This document shows positions 17,554 to 26,156 of a stretch of DNA of 64,000 nt, in pieces. The stretch comes from Paenibacillus_E qinlingensis (GTDB lineage Bacteria; Bacillota; Bacilli; Paenibacillales; NBRC-103111), in contig NZ_JAQIVH010000042.1 of the NCBI RefSeq assembly GCF_028746185.1, forward strand, positions 124,001-188,000, read 5' to 3'. The notes below the pieces were generated by a model. The model was not told the origin of the DNA and did not search any database. It worked only from the letters and a program-made list of their open reading frames with translations. Positions within the stretch are counted from its first letter, which is position 1, and the number at the start of each line of letters is the position of its first letter. The translations under genes and the position numbers were made by a program.

Positions 17554-19203
17554 ATGTCTCATTTTCCAACAAAAGGATCACAAGGTGTACGGTTCACGTT
17601 TGCAACGGACAGCCAGGTCGAAAGTGTCGCGGTTGCAGGGACGTTTAACAATTGGAATGGCGATAGGAACTTCATGCGTAAAATGGAGGGGGAGAACGTC
17701 TGGGAGCTCCAAATTCCGATCCCGAAGGGGCGGCATCTCTATAAATTCGTCGTGAATGGGGACAATTGGATACTAGATCCCATGAATCCGAGTATATCGG
17801 AAGATGGGCAAAATAATTCAGCCATCACAGTGACTGAGCAGGGCGAAGTTCTGATTAGAACAAGTGATATCTCAGAGGAACATCCGGGTTATATGTATGC
17901 CAATTATACGGCGCTCGCAAGTCCAGATTGGATTAAGAAAGCTGTGATTTATGAACTTCATGTTCGAGCTTTTACTAAAAACGGATTTAATGGGTTGACG
18001 AATCAAATAGCCTATTTCAAAAAACTCGGGGTAAACACGCTGTGGCTAATGCCATTCAACGAAGTAGGTCTTGAAGGCAGGATTGGTAAGTATGGGGATC
18101 CGTATGCTGTGAAGGATTTTTATCGTATGGACCCAAGCTTTGGCACGAAAGAAGAACTATCGGATTTCATTCGTGTAGCTCATGAGAACGGGATAAGGGT
18201 CATTCTGGATTGGGTTCTGAACAGGACGAGTGTGGATCATATCATGACAAGAAGTCATCCGGAGTTTTTCACACGGACTGAACAAAATGAGCTGTTTTAC
18301 GACGTGCCCAACCGGTCCTATTTCGCGGGACTACAGTTCGATAATCGTGATATGCGAAGCTACGTCATTGAGGCCATGAAGCATTGGATTACTGGGTTTG
18401 ATTTTGACGGTATTCGACTGGATGATTCGGACATTACCCCGTATGATTTTTTAACAGAAATTAAGCAAGAGCTGCAAGTGGTAAAAGATGATCTGATCTT
18501 AATTTCACAGTCCTACGATGAGTTTCATCATCTGGAATCCTGTGATTTGACCTACGATGGCAAGCTGCGTATGTTAATTCGCGATTGGATCGATAGAAAG
18601 ATCTCTCAAGAGGAGTTCATGGCCATTTACAACTCTTTCAAATACAGCTTCCCTCAACATGCGCTTAGAATGAGTTGGCTTGAGGAGAAAGAACAGTCTC
18701 GAATAGCCGCCTATTTGGGCGAAAAACTTGCTGGACCCGCAGCAACGATTTTGCTTACGTTAGAAGGTGTTCCTTGCTTGATGATGGGACAGGAGTTTAA
18801 TGAACCAACCTTGGCAACATGGGCTTCATTATTCGATGAATATGAACTGAATTGGCAACAATTTAATAGGCAAATGTTTGAACACTATGCTTTTCTCATT
18901 CAGCTACGTACAAGCAATCCTGCATTTTGGAAGGGGAAATTGACGTTTATCCGTAATTCGGGCGACATGGTTGTGTCTTATGCAAGACAGTATGAGCGTG
19001 ATACGTATCTGGTCGTTGTTAATCTTTCTCCAGAAGCCGTCATTGTTCGATTTGACGATAGCCAGCTAGACGAGGGTGATATCCATGATTGGAACAATAT
19101 GATCTATCAAACAGCGACTGTCAATCGCCAGTTTGCGGAAGACTCGTCTGAGCTGTGGCTGGACGGATATGAGAGTGTCATTTTTAGAAAAGTGAGCGTG
19201 TAG
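17554..19203 (+). CDS. GH13-like protein with N-terminal glycogen-binding domain; probably catalytically dead
   Basis: The 549 residues combine an N-terminal CBM48/AMPK-type glycogen-binding module (about 5-95: VAGTFNNWNGDRN...GRHLYKFVVNGDNW) with an alpha-amylase barrel (about 125-460) and a C-terminal beta domain. The barrel keeps the nucleophile Asp290 and Arg288 in GIRLD, but three other conserved sites are changed. Region I DxxxNH is DWVLNR (Arg224). The acid/base Glu of region III is Gln319 (ILISQSYDE). The NHD of region IV is Glu378-Lys-Glu380. A role in binding alpha-glucan is more likely than hydrolysis. It has no signal peptide, so it is cytoplasmic. AAAAAGGAG lies 11 bases before the ATG, and the gene stands alone. 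Confidence 0.85.
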   Translation: MSHFPTKGSQGVRFTFATDSQVESVAVAGTFNNWNGDRNFMRKMEGENVWELQIPIPKGRHLYKFVVNGDNWILDPMNPSISEDGQNNSAITVTEQGEVLIRTSDISEEHPGYMYANYTALASPDWIKKAVIYELHVRAFTKNGFNGLTNQIAYFKKLGVNTLWLMPFNEVGLEGRIGKYGDPYAVKDFYRMDPSFGTKEELSDFIRVAHENGIRVILDWVLNRTSVDHIMTRSHPEFFTRTEQNELFYDVPNRSYFAGLQFDNRDMRSYVIEAMKHWITGFDFDGIRLDDSDITPYDFLTEIKQELQVVKDDLILISQSYDEFHHLESCDLTYDGKLRMLIRDWIDRKISQEEFMAIYNSFKYSFPQHALRMSWLEEKEQSRIAAYLGEKLAGPAATILLTLEGVPCLMMGQEFNEPTLATWASLFDEYELNWQQFNRQMFEHYAFLIQLRTSNPAFWKGKLTFIRNSGDMVVSYARQYERDTYLVVVNLSPEAVIVRFDDSQLDEGDIHDWNNMIYQTATVNRQFAEDSSELWLDGYESVIFRKVSV

Positions 19204-19214
19204 TTGATTACAGG

Positions 19215-19757
19215 TTAGGGTGTTTGTGAGGGTAGCTCGGCAAGCAGGGCTTCGAACCATTCCTTGGCAAAAGTATGAGAGCGGATACCATAATCAAGTG
19301 TTTTGATTTGATAAGCAAGAATTTCTGCATAGGGTGCCGGAACTTGAACGTTCTGGAGCCCTTTGTCCATGTGTTGGAGATCATGTTCAACCTTTTCAAT
19401 CTGCGAGATAATGTGCTGTAGAATGGCACGTTTATCTGAAGTGGAGTCGATTAATCCCAGAAAAAACACTTTAGCTAGGGCTGTGGATTCTAATCTGCTT
19501 GTTGCTATCTCTGAACCCATCCAGGTATAGAATGCGCCTCGACCTTTCTCTGAGATGACGTATACTTTCTTGTTTCGCCCTCGATCTACCTCTTCCTCAT
19601 AGCCAATATCACCTTGTTGAAGTAATTTCTTTAAAGCCGTCTGCAAGCTGCCATAACTGGCACTATAGAACAAGGCAATGCCTTGTTGAAATGCTTTGTT
19701 GAGCTCATACACGGTCTGATTCTTCAAAATTAATAAACCAAGAATGACGAATTCCAT
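19215..19757 (-). CDS. PadR family transcriptional regulator
   Basis: This regulator has 180 residues. The winged-helix domain, MEFVILGLLILKNQTVYELNKAFQQGI to RGRNKKVYVISEKGR, is the PadR N-terminal domain. The rest is the helical C-terminal dimerisation domain (Vir_act_alpha_C type). The gene is convergent with the GH13-like gene (11 bp apart) and divergent from the serine hydrolase at 19880, which is its probable target. Nested inverted repeats lie in the shared control region. Confidence 0.92.
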   Translation of the reverse strand: MEFVILGLLILKNQTVYELNKAFQQGIALFYSASYGSLQTALKKLLQQGDIGYEEEVDRGRNKKVYVISEKGRGAFYTWMGSEIATSRLESTALAKVFFLGLIDSTSDKRAILQHIISQIEKVEHDLQHMDKGLQNVQVPAPYAEILAYQIKTLDYGIRSHTFAKEWFEALLAELPSQTP

Positions 19758-19808
19758 AGGGGGAGTCTCCTTATTCGTGTTGACATACGACTTGTCCTTA
19801 CACTACGA

Positions 19809-19830
19809 TTAGTTATATTACTAATAGTAA
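19809..19830. promoter_or_regulatory. Nested inverted repeats, candidate PadR operator
   Basis: TTAGT-N6-ACTAA (19809-19824) overlaps TTACT-AAT-AGTAA (19818-19830). Both lie between the divergent PadR and serine hydrolase genes. Assignment to PadR is inferred from position. Confidence 0.5.
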
Positions 19831-19879
19831 CATTGGTCGTTTGCAAACACAATTCTTTCTGGGGAGGATCCGTATCGCG

Positions 19880-21004
19880 ATGTTTGTTCGAAAATCATGG
19901 AGCCATGAGGTAGCCACAAAGCATTTTGATTCCTACTTCGCGAAATTACTTAAGAGCAGCCGCCATCAGACTGGACTACAGGTATGGATTGAGAGCCATG
20001 GATTTACGTATCGTTATGCCGCGGGCAGAATATCAGCAAGCAATGGCGCGGCAATCAGACCTAATCAACCTTTTCATACGGCAAGTATTGGCAAAGTGTT
20101 TACTGCTGTGTTACTCATGAAACTGGCGGAGAGCGGTAAACTTTCGTTAGATTCTCCAGTTGAGACTTTGTTACCACCGTCTGAGTTGGAAAATCTCTTC
20201 GTGTATCGCGATGTTGACTACGCTCATCAAGTGACGATCAAGCAGTTGCTTGGGCACACATCGGGCTTGGCAGATTATTTCGAGGACCCTGTCATCCACA
20301 AGCCAATGTTTATCCAACGTATACTTGCCAATCCTCAGGGATGGTGGACACCAGAAACGTTAATTGCATTTACGAGGGAAAATCAAGGAAGCTTTGGAAC
20401 GCCAGCATCGCGCTTTCATTACTCGGATACTGGTTATATTCTGTTAGGAAGAATTATCGAGCGTGTCACGGGAAAATCGTTTAGCGACAATCTGCACGAT
20501 GAGATCTTCAGTCCGCTACGAATGAATGATTCCTACTTAATGTTCTATTCGCAACCGAAACATACGCCAGCAGAACCGATTCAGGATATTTGGTTGAATA
20601 AGGTTGAAATCAGCCGTATGCCCTGCTTAAGCTGCGATTGGGCTGGCGGAGGAATCGTAACGACACCGCAAGATCTACTGCTTTTTCAAAAAGCACTTTG
20701 GAATGGAACAGGCCTTGAGGCATCGTCGTTACAGGCCATGACAACCTTCACACATCAATTCCGAAATGGGATTCATTATGGGTTGGGGATGATGGAGCTT
20801 CAATTTGAGGGGTTTTTCTTCTTGCTTCGAGGTTTACCAAGGCTTCAGGGACATAGTGGAATACTAGGTACGCATATGTTCAGCCATCCAGAAACCGAAA
20901 CGCATATCGTAATGAACTTCGGTTCCAGTACGGCGATTGTTAGAAGCTACAAAGCACTAATTGAAGTGGTGATGACGTTGAAAAGGATGCAAGTATGGGG
21001 GTAG
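19880..21004 (+). CDS. Serine hydrolase of the class C beta-lactamase-like family
   Basis: This protein of 374 residues has the penicillin-binding/esterase fold. The catalytic SxxK is in HTASIGKVFTAVLL, the YxN-type motif is YSDTGYILLG, and a late HSG motif appears in GHSGILGTHMF. No signal peptide is visible, so it may be a cytoplasmic esterase or peptidase rather than a beta-lactamase. ATG 19880 is selected because GGGGAGG lies upstream (12 bases, slightly long); the frame is open to 19841. It is divergent from the PadR gene and probably repressed by it. Confidence 0.87.
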   Translation: MFVRKSWSHEVATKHFDSYFAKLLKSSRHQTGLQVWIESHGFTYRYAAGRISASNGAAIRPNQPFHTASIGKVFTAVLLMKLAESGKLSLDSPVETLLPPSELENLFVYRDVDYAHQVTIKQLLGHTSGLADYFEDPVIHKPMFIQRILANPQGWWTPETLIAFTRENQGSFGTPASRFHYSDTGYILLGRIIERVTGKSFSDNLHDEIFSPLRMNDSYLMFYSQPKHTPAEPIQDIWLNKVEISRMPCLSCDWAGGGIVTTPQDLLLFQKALWNGTGLEASSLQAMTTFTHQFRNGIHYGLGMMELQFEGFFFLLRGLPRLQGHSGILGTHMFSHPETETHIVMNFGSSTAIVRSYKALIEVVMTLKRMQVWG

Positions 21005-21011
21005 AGATTTT

Positions 21012-21077
21012 CCAGAGCTAAGTCGGGAATAATCCAGAGCTATTCCAGAGCTGAGCCGGGAATAATCCAGATCTATT
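21012..21077. repeat. Two 33-bp direct repeats downstream of serine hydrolase
   Basis: Units starting at 21012 and 21045 share CCAGAGCT followed by AG, CGGGAATAATCCAGA and CTATTC. A partial third copy follows. It is intergenic and no gene is visible in it. Confidence 0.7.
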
Positions 21078-21109
21078 CAAGAGCTAGTCCAGCGCACCGC
21101 ACCTCACCG

Positions 21110-21294
21110 CTAACGGACATGGGAGACCGTATTTGCCTGAAATCAGGCATTCCATTTGGCTAACGGACACAGCAGACGCTATTGAACTGATTTCATGCCT
21201 TTATCGGCTGTTCAAGAACGTTTAACGTCGATTGTGTCCGTTAGCTTCTGCGCAGAGACGTAAATGAAGAATTAACGCTACTGGTGTCCGTTAG
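21110..21294. repeat. Four dispersed CTAACGGACA elements, two forward and two reversed
   Basis: CTAACGGACA occurs at 21110-21119 and 21160-21169. Its complement TGTCCGTTAG is at 21235-21244 and 21285-21294. Three copies continue with a related GACGCTATT-like or GACGTTAA-like tail. The region 21005-21386 contains no gene. Confidence 0.75.
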
Positions 21295-21386
21295 GACAAT
21301 TGGAGATGCTGAAAAATGAGGATTATCCATCGAGATCGATTAGATGACTAGGAAGGATCAACCTACGAAATGGAAGGCCAACGGTT

Positions 21387-22097
21387 CTACCAAGGCAGAG
21401 GTTCCGTTTTGTGGAAAAATCCACCAGACGGACCATCCGCGGAGAGTGTAGCCAAATATACAGCAGTCTCAGCGCCTTCATGGATTTCCATGAGGGCAGC
21501 AGGTCCGCCCATGTCGGTTTTTACCCAGCCAGGGTGGCAGGCATTCACCTTTAAGTTGGAACCTTTTAGCGCAATGGATAGCTGTGCTGTCCACGCATTC
21601 AGCGCTGCTTTCGATACGGTGTAAGCTGGAACAGCAGCTCCGGCATACATGTCATTCGTTAGAATGGTGGAAATGGAGCCGAGAATGCTGGATTGATTAA
21701 CAATTCGACCTTCTGGACTTGCTTTTAATAGAGGGAGAAGTGCTTCTGTTAAGGCATGAGCGCCAAAGATATTGACATCAAATGTACGTCGCATAACATC
21801 CGTGTTATTGCCTTCATGATCCAAATAAATGCCTGCATTATTAACGAGAATGTCTAATTTTCCATAGGTCTGACCAATCTTCGTGACAACCTGCCCAATG
21901 TGCTCAGGATTAGTTACATCTAATTCAATCGGATAAGCTTCGATTTCCTCAGCTCGCAGCTGCTCGGCAGCGTTCTCTGCCTTACGCACATCACGGGCTC
22001 CGAGTAGTACAATAATACCTTGCTGTCCTAGCTGCCGGCCAATTTCTAAGCCTATTCCTTTATTAGCTCCTGTTATCAATGCAATTTTTTTCGTCAT
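21387..22097 (-). CDS. SDR family oxidoreductase (carbonyl reductase-like)
   Basis: This classical short-chain dehydrogenase/reductase has 236 residues. It shows the dinucleotide-binding TGANKGIG, the NNAG motif (LVNNAGIYL), the catalytic Ser in QSSILGS, and the catalytic YxxxK as YTVSK. PGWVKTDMGG is the usual C-terminal block. The Arg after the second beta strand (LGARDVRKAE) favours NADPH. The start is ATG 22097, after AGGAGG. The substrate is unknown. It lies downstream of, and in line with, a TetR gene, and both have the same palindrome in front, so it is the likely regulated target. Confidence 0.92.
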   Translation of the reverse strand: MTKKIALITGANKGIGLEIGRQLGQQGIIVLLGARDVRKAENAAEQLRAEEIEAYPIELDVTNPEHIGQVVTKIGQTYGKLDILVNNAGIYLDHEGNNTDVMRRTFDVNIFGAHALTEALLPLLKASPEGRIVNQSSILGSISTILTNDMYAGAAVPAYTVSKAALNAWTAQLSIALKGSNLKVNACHPGWVKTDMGGPAALMEIHEGAETAVYLATLSADGPSGGFFHKTEPLPW

Positions 22098-22123
22098 TCT
22101 TTGTCTACCTCCTATAATTTTAG

Positions 22124-22145
22124 TTTTATACTGATTAGTACAAAA
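22124..22145 (-). promoter_or_regulatory. TetR operator upstream of SDR gene
   Basis: The site, read on the minus strand, contains TGTACTAATCAGTATA flanked by TTT and AAA. It matches the palindrome in front of the TetR gene at 22758-22779 in most positions. Confidence 0.7.
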
Positions 22146-22160
22146 TTGGTAAAAAAATGC

Positions 22161-22742
22161 TCAATCGAGCAAAGTAAGTAACTCCGTTACCACACTATCG
22201 ACGTATGCGCGTTCTGGCTGTGATTTCATCGTGACAGAAAGCCCAGTGGCTGAGATCGTAAGTAAGCGCGATACGGCAGCTGCATTCAATGAAGGTGAGA
22301 GTTCACCAGTGTGGATACCCGTTTCAAGTGTTTGTTGGATGATGTCAGTAAGTTTCAACTGATAGTTCTTCGTAATATGAGATAAGCGCTCGTCGTGAGG
22401 TGCAAGTTCAACCATCGTGTTTATGCATAAGCAGCCCAAATCAGGCGTACTCTCGCCAACCCCTTCGATGATTCCTTCGAAATACATGCGCAGTGCCTCT
22501 TTCACGGAAACGGCGTTCTGCATCCTGTTGTGAATAAAAGAGAGGCTCATGTCTACGTACTTGTTAAGCACGGTTTCAAACAATTCTTTCTTTCCCCCAA
22601 ATGTCGCATAAAGACTAGGACGCTGTATGCCCATTCGAGCGGTCAGATCACTCATTGAAGTCGCTTCATAGCCTTTTTCCCAAAATACGTGCATGGCTGC
22701 AGCCAATGCATGCTGTTCATCAAACTCCCGCGGTCGAACCAT
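22161..22742 (-). CDS. TetR/AcrR family regulator
   Basis: This regulator has 193 residues. It starts MVRPREFDEQHALAAAMHVFWEKGYEATSMSDLTARMGIQRPSLYATFGGKKELF, a canonical DNA-binding domain of the group that often controls neighbouring oxidoreductases. The C-terminal domain has the TetR_C_16-like 'GCLCINTMVELAPHD' stretch. Its Cys pair could sense electrophiles (inference only). ATG 22742 is used; the frame extends to 22793 and a GTG at 22754 is also possible, since the binding site is weak. It lies 63 bp upstream of the SDR gene on the same strand. Confidence 0.9.
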   Translation of the reverse strand: MVRPREFDEQHALAAAMHVFWEKGYEATSMSDLTARMGIQRPSLYATFGGKKELFETVLNKYVDMSLSFIHNRMQNAVSVKEALRMYFEGIIEGVGESTPDLGCLCINTMVELAPHDERLSHITKNYQLKLTDIIQQTLETGIHTGELSPSLNAAAVSRLLTISATGLSVTMKSQPERAYVDSVVTELLTLLD

Positions 22743-22757
22743 AGTCGTGATCACTCT

Positions 22758-22779
22758 TTCTGTACTTATCGGTACAAAA
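22758..22779 (-). promoter_or_regulatory. TetR operator upstream of the TetR gene
   Basis: The minus strand reads TGTACCGATAAGTACA flanked by TTT and GAA, a palindrome shared with 22124-22145. This suggests autoregulation. Confidence 0.7.
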
Positions 22780-22820
22780 CAATCATATAGCAAATTTAAC
22801 CAATCGTCAATGTTGATGAT

Positions 22821-23525
22821 TTAACCGATTATATTCAAAATTTGGCATAATTTATACAGGTCATACACGCCACGGAATTGTTCCCGCTTGATTTTGTATA
22901 GGAATTGTAGAGATTGATGCGCGATACGCTTGGCGTGCTCAATATCGTAGGGGTCCATTTCTGCGATTGCTTGTTTCAATCCAATAAGATCGAGCGAATA
23001 GACTGCTGGTCGCAAGGTACGGAGCAGCCTAATTTTATGTAATTGCGATCGATTATATCTGCGATAGCCATTCTGGGGATCGCGTGAGGAGAGTATGAGG
23101 CCGACTTTCTCCCAATGCCGAATGGTAGAGCGAGGGAGGGAGGTCTCCTGGGCAACTTCACCAATTGACATCCAGACCATATCCTGGGCATCGTGTACGC
23201 TAGGGGACTCAGTTTCTAAGAGTTGAATATTTGACTCAGCCAGTAAAGTATCACGATGCAAGTTAGCTTGGACTTCATTTACAATTCGGAGTGCGGAGTT
23301 CATCTCTTTGCGTTGAATGAAACCTAGAATTTCGGAGGTTGCCTCCATCCCAAACCCAGGTTCCATGGATTGAATACATGTAAAATAAGCAACATGTTCA
23401 TCTGTGTATTGGCGGTAACCCTTTGATGTTCGCACTGAAGTAGGGACTCGACCCTTGGTCTCATAATTTCTTAAAGTGCTCGTGCTTATGTTAAGTTTCT
23501 TTGCAATATCGATCGGTCTAATCAT
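22821..23525 (-). CDS. Regulator with two MerR-type DNA-binding domains
   Basis: The 234 residues carry two separate MerR winged-helix domains. The first (about 3-70) reads RPIDIAKKLNISTSTLRNYETKG...GYRQYTDEH. The second (about 119-185) reads SIGEVAQETSLPRSTIRHWEKVG...NGYRRYNRSQ. A helical linker joins them, and the ligand-binding domain usual in MerR proteins is absent or reduced. One chain could therefore bind two half-sites. GAGGTGAA precedes ATG 23525. The target is unknown. The gene is upstream of the TetR-SDR pair but is separated from it by that pair's own operator. Confidence 0.85.
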   Translation of the reverse strand: MIRPIDIAKKLNISTSTLRNYETKGRVPTSVRTSKGYRQYTDEHVAYFTCIQSMEPGFGMEATSEILGFIQRKEMNSALRIVNEVQANLHRDTLLAESNIQLLETESPSVHDAQDMVWMSIGEVAQETSLPRSTIRHWEKVGLILSSRDPQNGYRRYNRSQLHKIRLLRTLRPAVYSLDLIGLKQAIAEMDPYDIEHAKRIAHQSLQFLYKIKREQFRGVYDLYKLCQILNIIG

Positions 23526-23688
23526 TGTGGTTCACCTCATCTTAGCCTTCTTCTAAGATTAAAGCAGAAGTATAAGGTTATGACAACCATGTCTTTTAGA
23601 AGCTGCGATATTATTTCAAACCTTAGTATTAGCTTTAATGTTGTAAGATAATGATAGACCATTTCGTTAAGGAGGTACGCACAAAGAT

Positions 23689-24309
23689 ATGTTGAATGAG
23701 GAGTTCGAACGTCAACTTGGGAATCTAATTCATAAAGGATATCCACAGTTAGTAGGATTAAGCGTGGCTGAATTTACGCAGGAATTAGAACAGCTCCAGC
23801 ATAAAATCTCAGAAATGAATCCAGTCCAAATAGAATTACAGGAAAGTAAGATACCTTTTGTCATTGTGATTAAAAGTGATTGGTTAAATGCAGGCCAGGC
23901 GATGCAAGTAGTGGAACGAGAAGGGAAGAAGGGTTTCAGTATCATGGATGTCGAGGAAATCAATCGCTTTCAACCTATTGAGGGGATTAAGCTCCCTGAG
24001 GGGAGGGCTTATCTGTTGTGGGATATTGATACTGGCACTGAAACATTAAACGTGACACCAACCGCAGCATTAACTTTTATAGCGGAAGAAAACCGTTCTC
24101 CGCTTACCTTGGAAGAGGGAATTAGCGTGATTACCCACTTTCCTGATAGGTTGCGAAAAAATAATGGCTTCTCACTGCTGGGTTCTCGCTGTGGTGACCG
24201 AAGAGTCACTGCGCTATGGATTAGTGATAAAAAGCCAAAACTCGGCTGGTGCTGGGCGGGGAATCCACATACATGGCTAGGCTCCGCCTCTTGTGGAGCT
24301 AGAAGCTAA
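23689..24309 (+). CDS. DUF5701-like uncharacterized protein
   Basis: This soluble protein of 206 residues starts with FERQLGNLIHKGYPQLVGLSVAEFTQELEQL. It contains PFVIVIKSDWLNAGQAMQVVEREGKKGF, TPTAALTFIAEENRSPLTLEEGISVITHFP and, near the end, WISDKKPKLGWCWAGNPHTWLG. This pattern matches the family I know as DUF5701, whose function is not established. The ATG follows AAGGAGG by about 13 bases, which is long. It is convergent with the next gene and their ends overlap by four bases. Confidence 0.7.
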   Translation: MLNEEFERQLGNLIHKGYPQLVGLSVAEFTQELEQLQHKISEMNPVQIELQESKIPFVIVIKSDWLNAGQAMQVVEREGKKGFSIMDVEEINRFQPIEGIKLPEGRAYLLWDIDTGTETLNVTPTAALTFIAEENRSPLTLEEGISVITHFPDRLRKNNGFSLLGSRCGDRRVTALWISDKKPKLGWCWAGNPHTWLGSASCGARS

Positions 24310-25460
24310 ACGATTTTCATGATCTTGCCATCTTGCGTGGATAGGTAAAGTTCGCCTGCCGAGTCCGTACCGAAGGAAGCAATATTCAAACCGGACGCAA
24401 GTAAAGTTCGATTCTTGATCGTTCCGTCATTTTGTAGAGATAATGCCCAAATGTTCCCCGTACCATAATCTGCGTAGACATACCAGCCATAAAGTTCAGG
24501 GAGTTTCGTGCCCCTATACACATAGCCTCCGGTAATCGATACGCCTTGATCACGACCATAGGTAAACAGTGGTTGCTCTAAGCCCGTCTTATTGCACCCT
24601 GTTTTTGGTTCGTAGCATTCAAATCCTTCTTGAATACGCCACCCATAGTTTTTACCTTTTTCTATGAGATTAATTTCTTCGAATCTATTCTGGCCAACAT
24701 CGGCAGCCCAAAGCTTTCCTGTAATGGTATCGAAGCTGAATCGCCATGGATTTCGCAGTCCGTAGGCATAGATTTCCTTAGCCCCTTTGCTAATAAAAGG
24801 ATTATCAGCAGGGATTGCATAGAGAAGCCCAGCATCTTGCTTGTCTACGTTGATACGAAGTATTTTGCCTAGCAGGGACTGAAGGTTTTGGCTATTGTTC
24901 TGAGGATCTCCGCTGCTGCCACCGTCCCCCGTCGCTATGTACAAATAACCATCAGGGCCGAAAGCGAGTTGCCCGCCATTGTGATTCGGGTAAGGCTGCT
25001 TAAAAGTTAGGAGCACTTGCTCACTAGTTGGATCTAGAAGAGCCGGATTGTTTGGAATCGTGTTGTAGCGAGCGATGACCGTATGGGTCTCCGTCGTGTA
25101 GTTTACATAGGCCCAATTGGGATCCTTCGGATGGAAGGCTAGTCCTAGCAAACCTTGTTCGTTTCCACTATCATTGACGCGATCCGTAATATCGAGAATA
25201 AGAACGGGCTTTTCCTTCGGCTTATCGATGTTCACGCTGATGATCCTACCAGGCTGCTCTACGATATACAGGAGTTGCGGTGAGTTAACGCGATGCTCAA
25301 TCCCTACGGGATGATCGAAGTTGTTTGGCTCAAAAAAAGGAGTCAGTGAAATGCTGTTCGACGTCGTGGAGGAAGGTTCGGAATCTTTGGACCACAAGCA
25401 TGCGGGTAGAATGAGTAGAAAGAGTAGGCTCATACATGCAAGACTATAACGCTTAATCAT
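24306..25460 (-). CDS. Glucose/sorbosone dehydrogenase-like beta-propeller lipoprotein
   Basis: This exported protein of 384 residues carries a lipoprotein signal (MIKRYSLACMSLLFLLILPAC). The mature part is a six-bladed propeller of the soluble PQQ-dependent aldose sugar dehydrogenase type (YliI/Asd-like): GIEHRVNSPQLLYIVEQPGR, GNEQGLLGLAFHP, NHNGGQLAFGPDGYLYIATGDGG, YGLRNPWRFSFD and DVGQNRFEEINL. Such proteins oxidise aldose sugars when PQQ and calcium are supplied, but Bacillota generally do not make PQQ, so the natural role is uncertain. ATG 25460 follows GGAGG by six bases; the TTG at 25466 is too close to it. Confidence 0.88.
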   Translation of the reverse strand: MIKRYSLACMSLLFLLILPACLWSKDSEPSSTTSNSISLTPFFEPNNFDHPVGIEHRVNSPQLLYIVEQPGRIISVNIDKPKEKPVLILDITDRVNDSGNEQGLLGLAFHPKDPNWAYVNYTTETHTVIARYNTIPNNPALLDPTSEQVLLTFKQPYPNHNGGQLAFGPDGYLYIATGDGGSSGDPQNNSQNLQSLLGKILRINVDKQDAGLLYAIPADNPFISKGAKEIYAYGLRNPWRFSFDTITGKLWAADVGQNRFEEINLIEKGKNYGWRIQEGFECYEPKTGCNKTGLEQPLFTYGRDQGVSITGGYVYRGTKLPELYGWYVYADYGTGNIWALSLQNDGTIKNRTLLASGLNIASFGTDSAGELYLSTQDGKIMKIV

Positions 25461-25483
25461 AATCAACCTCCTTCATGAAGAAG

Positions 25484-25969
25484 CTAATAATCTTCTTCGG
25501 CGTTCATATTCTTGATTTTCTTAAAAAACCATAAGAAATACCAATATGATAATAATAACGTGATCGTTATCGAGATGAAACTCATATACCATGTCCAATT
25601 TAAGTATTTTATTAAATCGGTGTGTTTTTCTAGTAAAACTTCGATTATTGTCATTATGGCTGGGAAGCTAAGCGTGTACAAAGTTTTCACTATCCATGAT
25701 TTATCACGAGGGAAGTGTACGTTGAAAATGGCACTTATAGCTGGGAATACGAAATATTCAAACGTAAAACTTGCTTTGTAGACAACGCTAAGAAAACCAA
25801 CAGGGTATTCTATTAATCTTCCTTTAACAACTAATGTACCGAATAACCAAGTTGGGACTTGCATGAACATGAAACTTAATTGCGCTTTCAATAAATTCTT
25901 TCTTCTGATACATAATATCAAGAGAATTGCCGTAACGATCCAAACAAAGTAAAGAATAATCGTATCCAT
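25484..25969 (-). CDS. CBO0543-type membrane protein
   Basis: This integral membrane protein of 161 residues has about five hydrophobic segments. The pattern SFTFEYFVFPAISAIFNVHFPRDKS fits the CBO0543 family found in spore-forming Bacillota, whose role is unknown. The gene is rich in A and T compared with its neighbours. It precedes the dehydrogenase-like gene by 23 bp on the same strand, so the two may be cotranscribed. Confidence 0.7.
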   Translation of the reverse strand: MDTIILYFVWIVTAILLILCIRRKNLLKAQLSFMFMQVPTWLFGTLVVKGRLIEYPVGFLSVVYKASFTFEYFVFPAISAIFNVHFPRDKSWIVKTLYTLSFPAIMTIIEVLLEKHTDLIKYLNWTWYMSFISITITLLLSYWYFLWFFKKIKNMNAEEDY

Positions 25970-26156
25970 AGTTCAAGGTCCCCTAATTATTTACTACAAT
26001 TAATTATGGTCATAACTAGGGCAAGTTAATCACGGAAAAAGTAAGGACCGCTCGGTTTAACGGATGATTCCGCATGAAAGCGAGAACCCAATTAATTTTG
26101 GAATCCTCGCCAGTCGGATGTGACAATAAAGCCATTTAAGTGGATGTAAACGTGGC

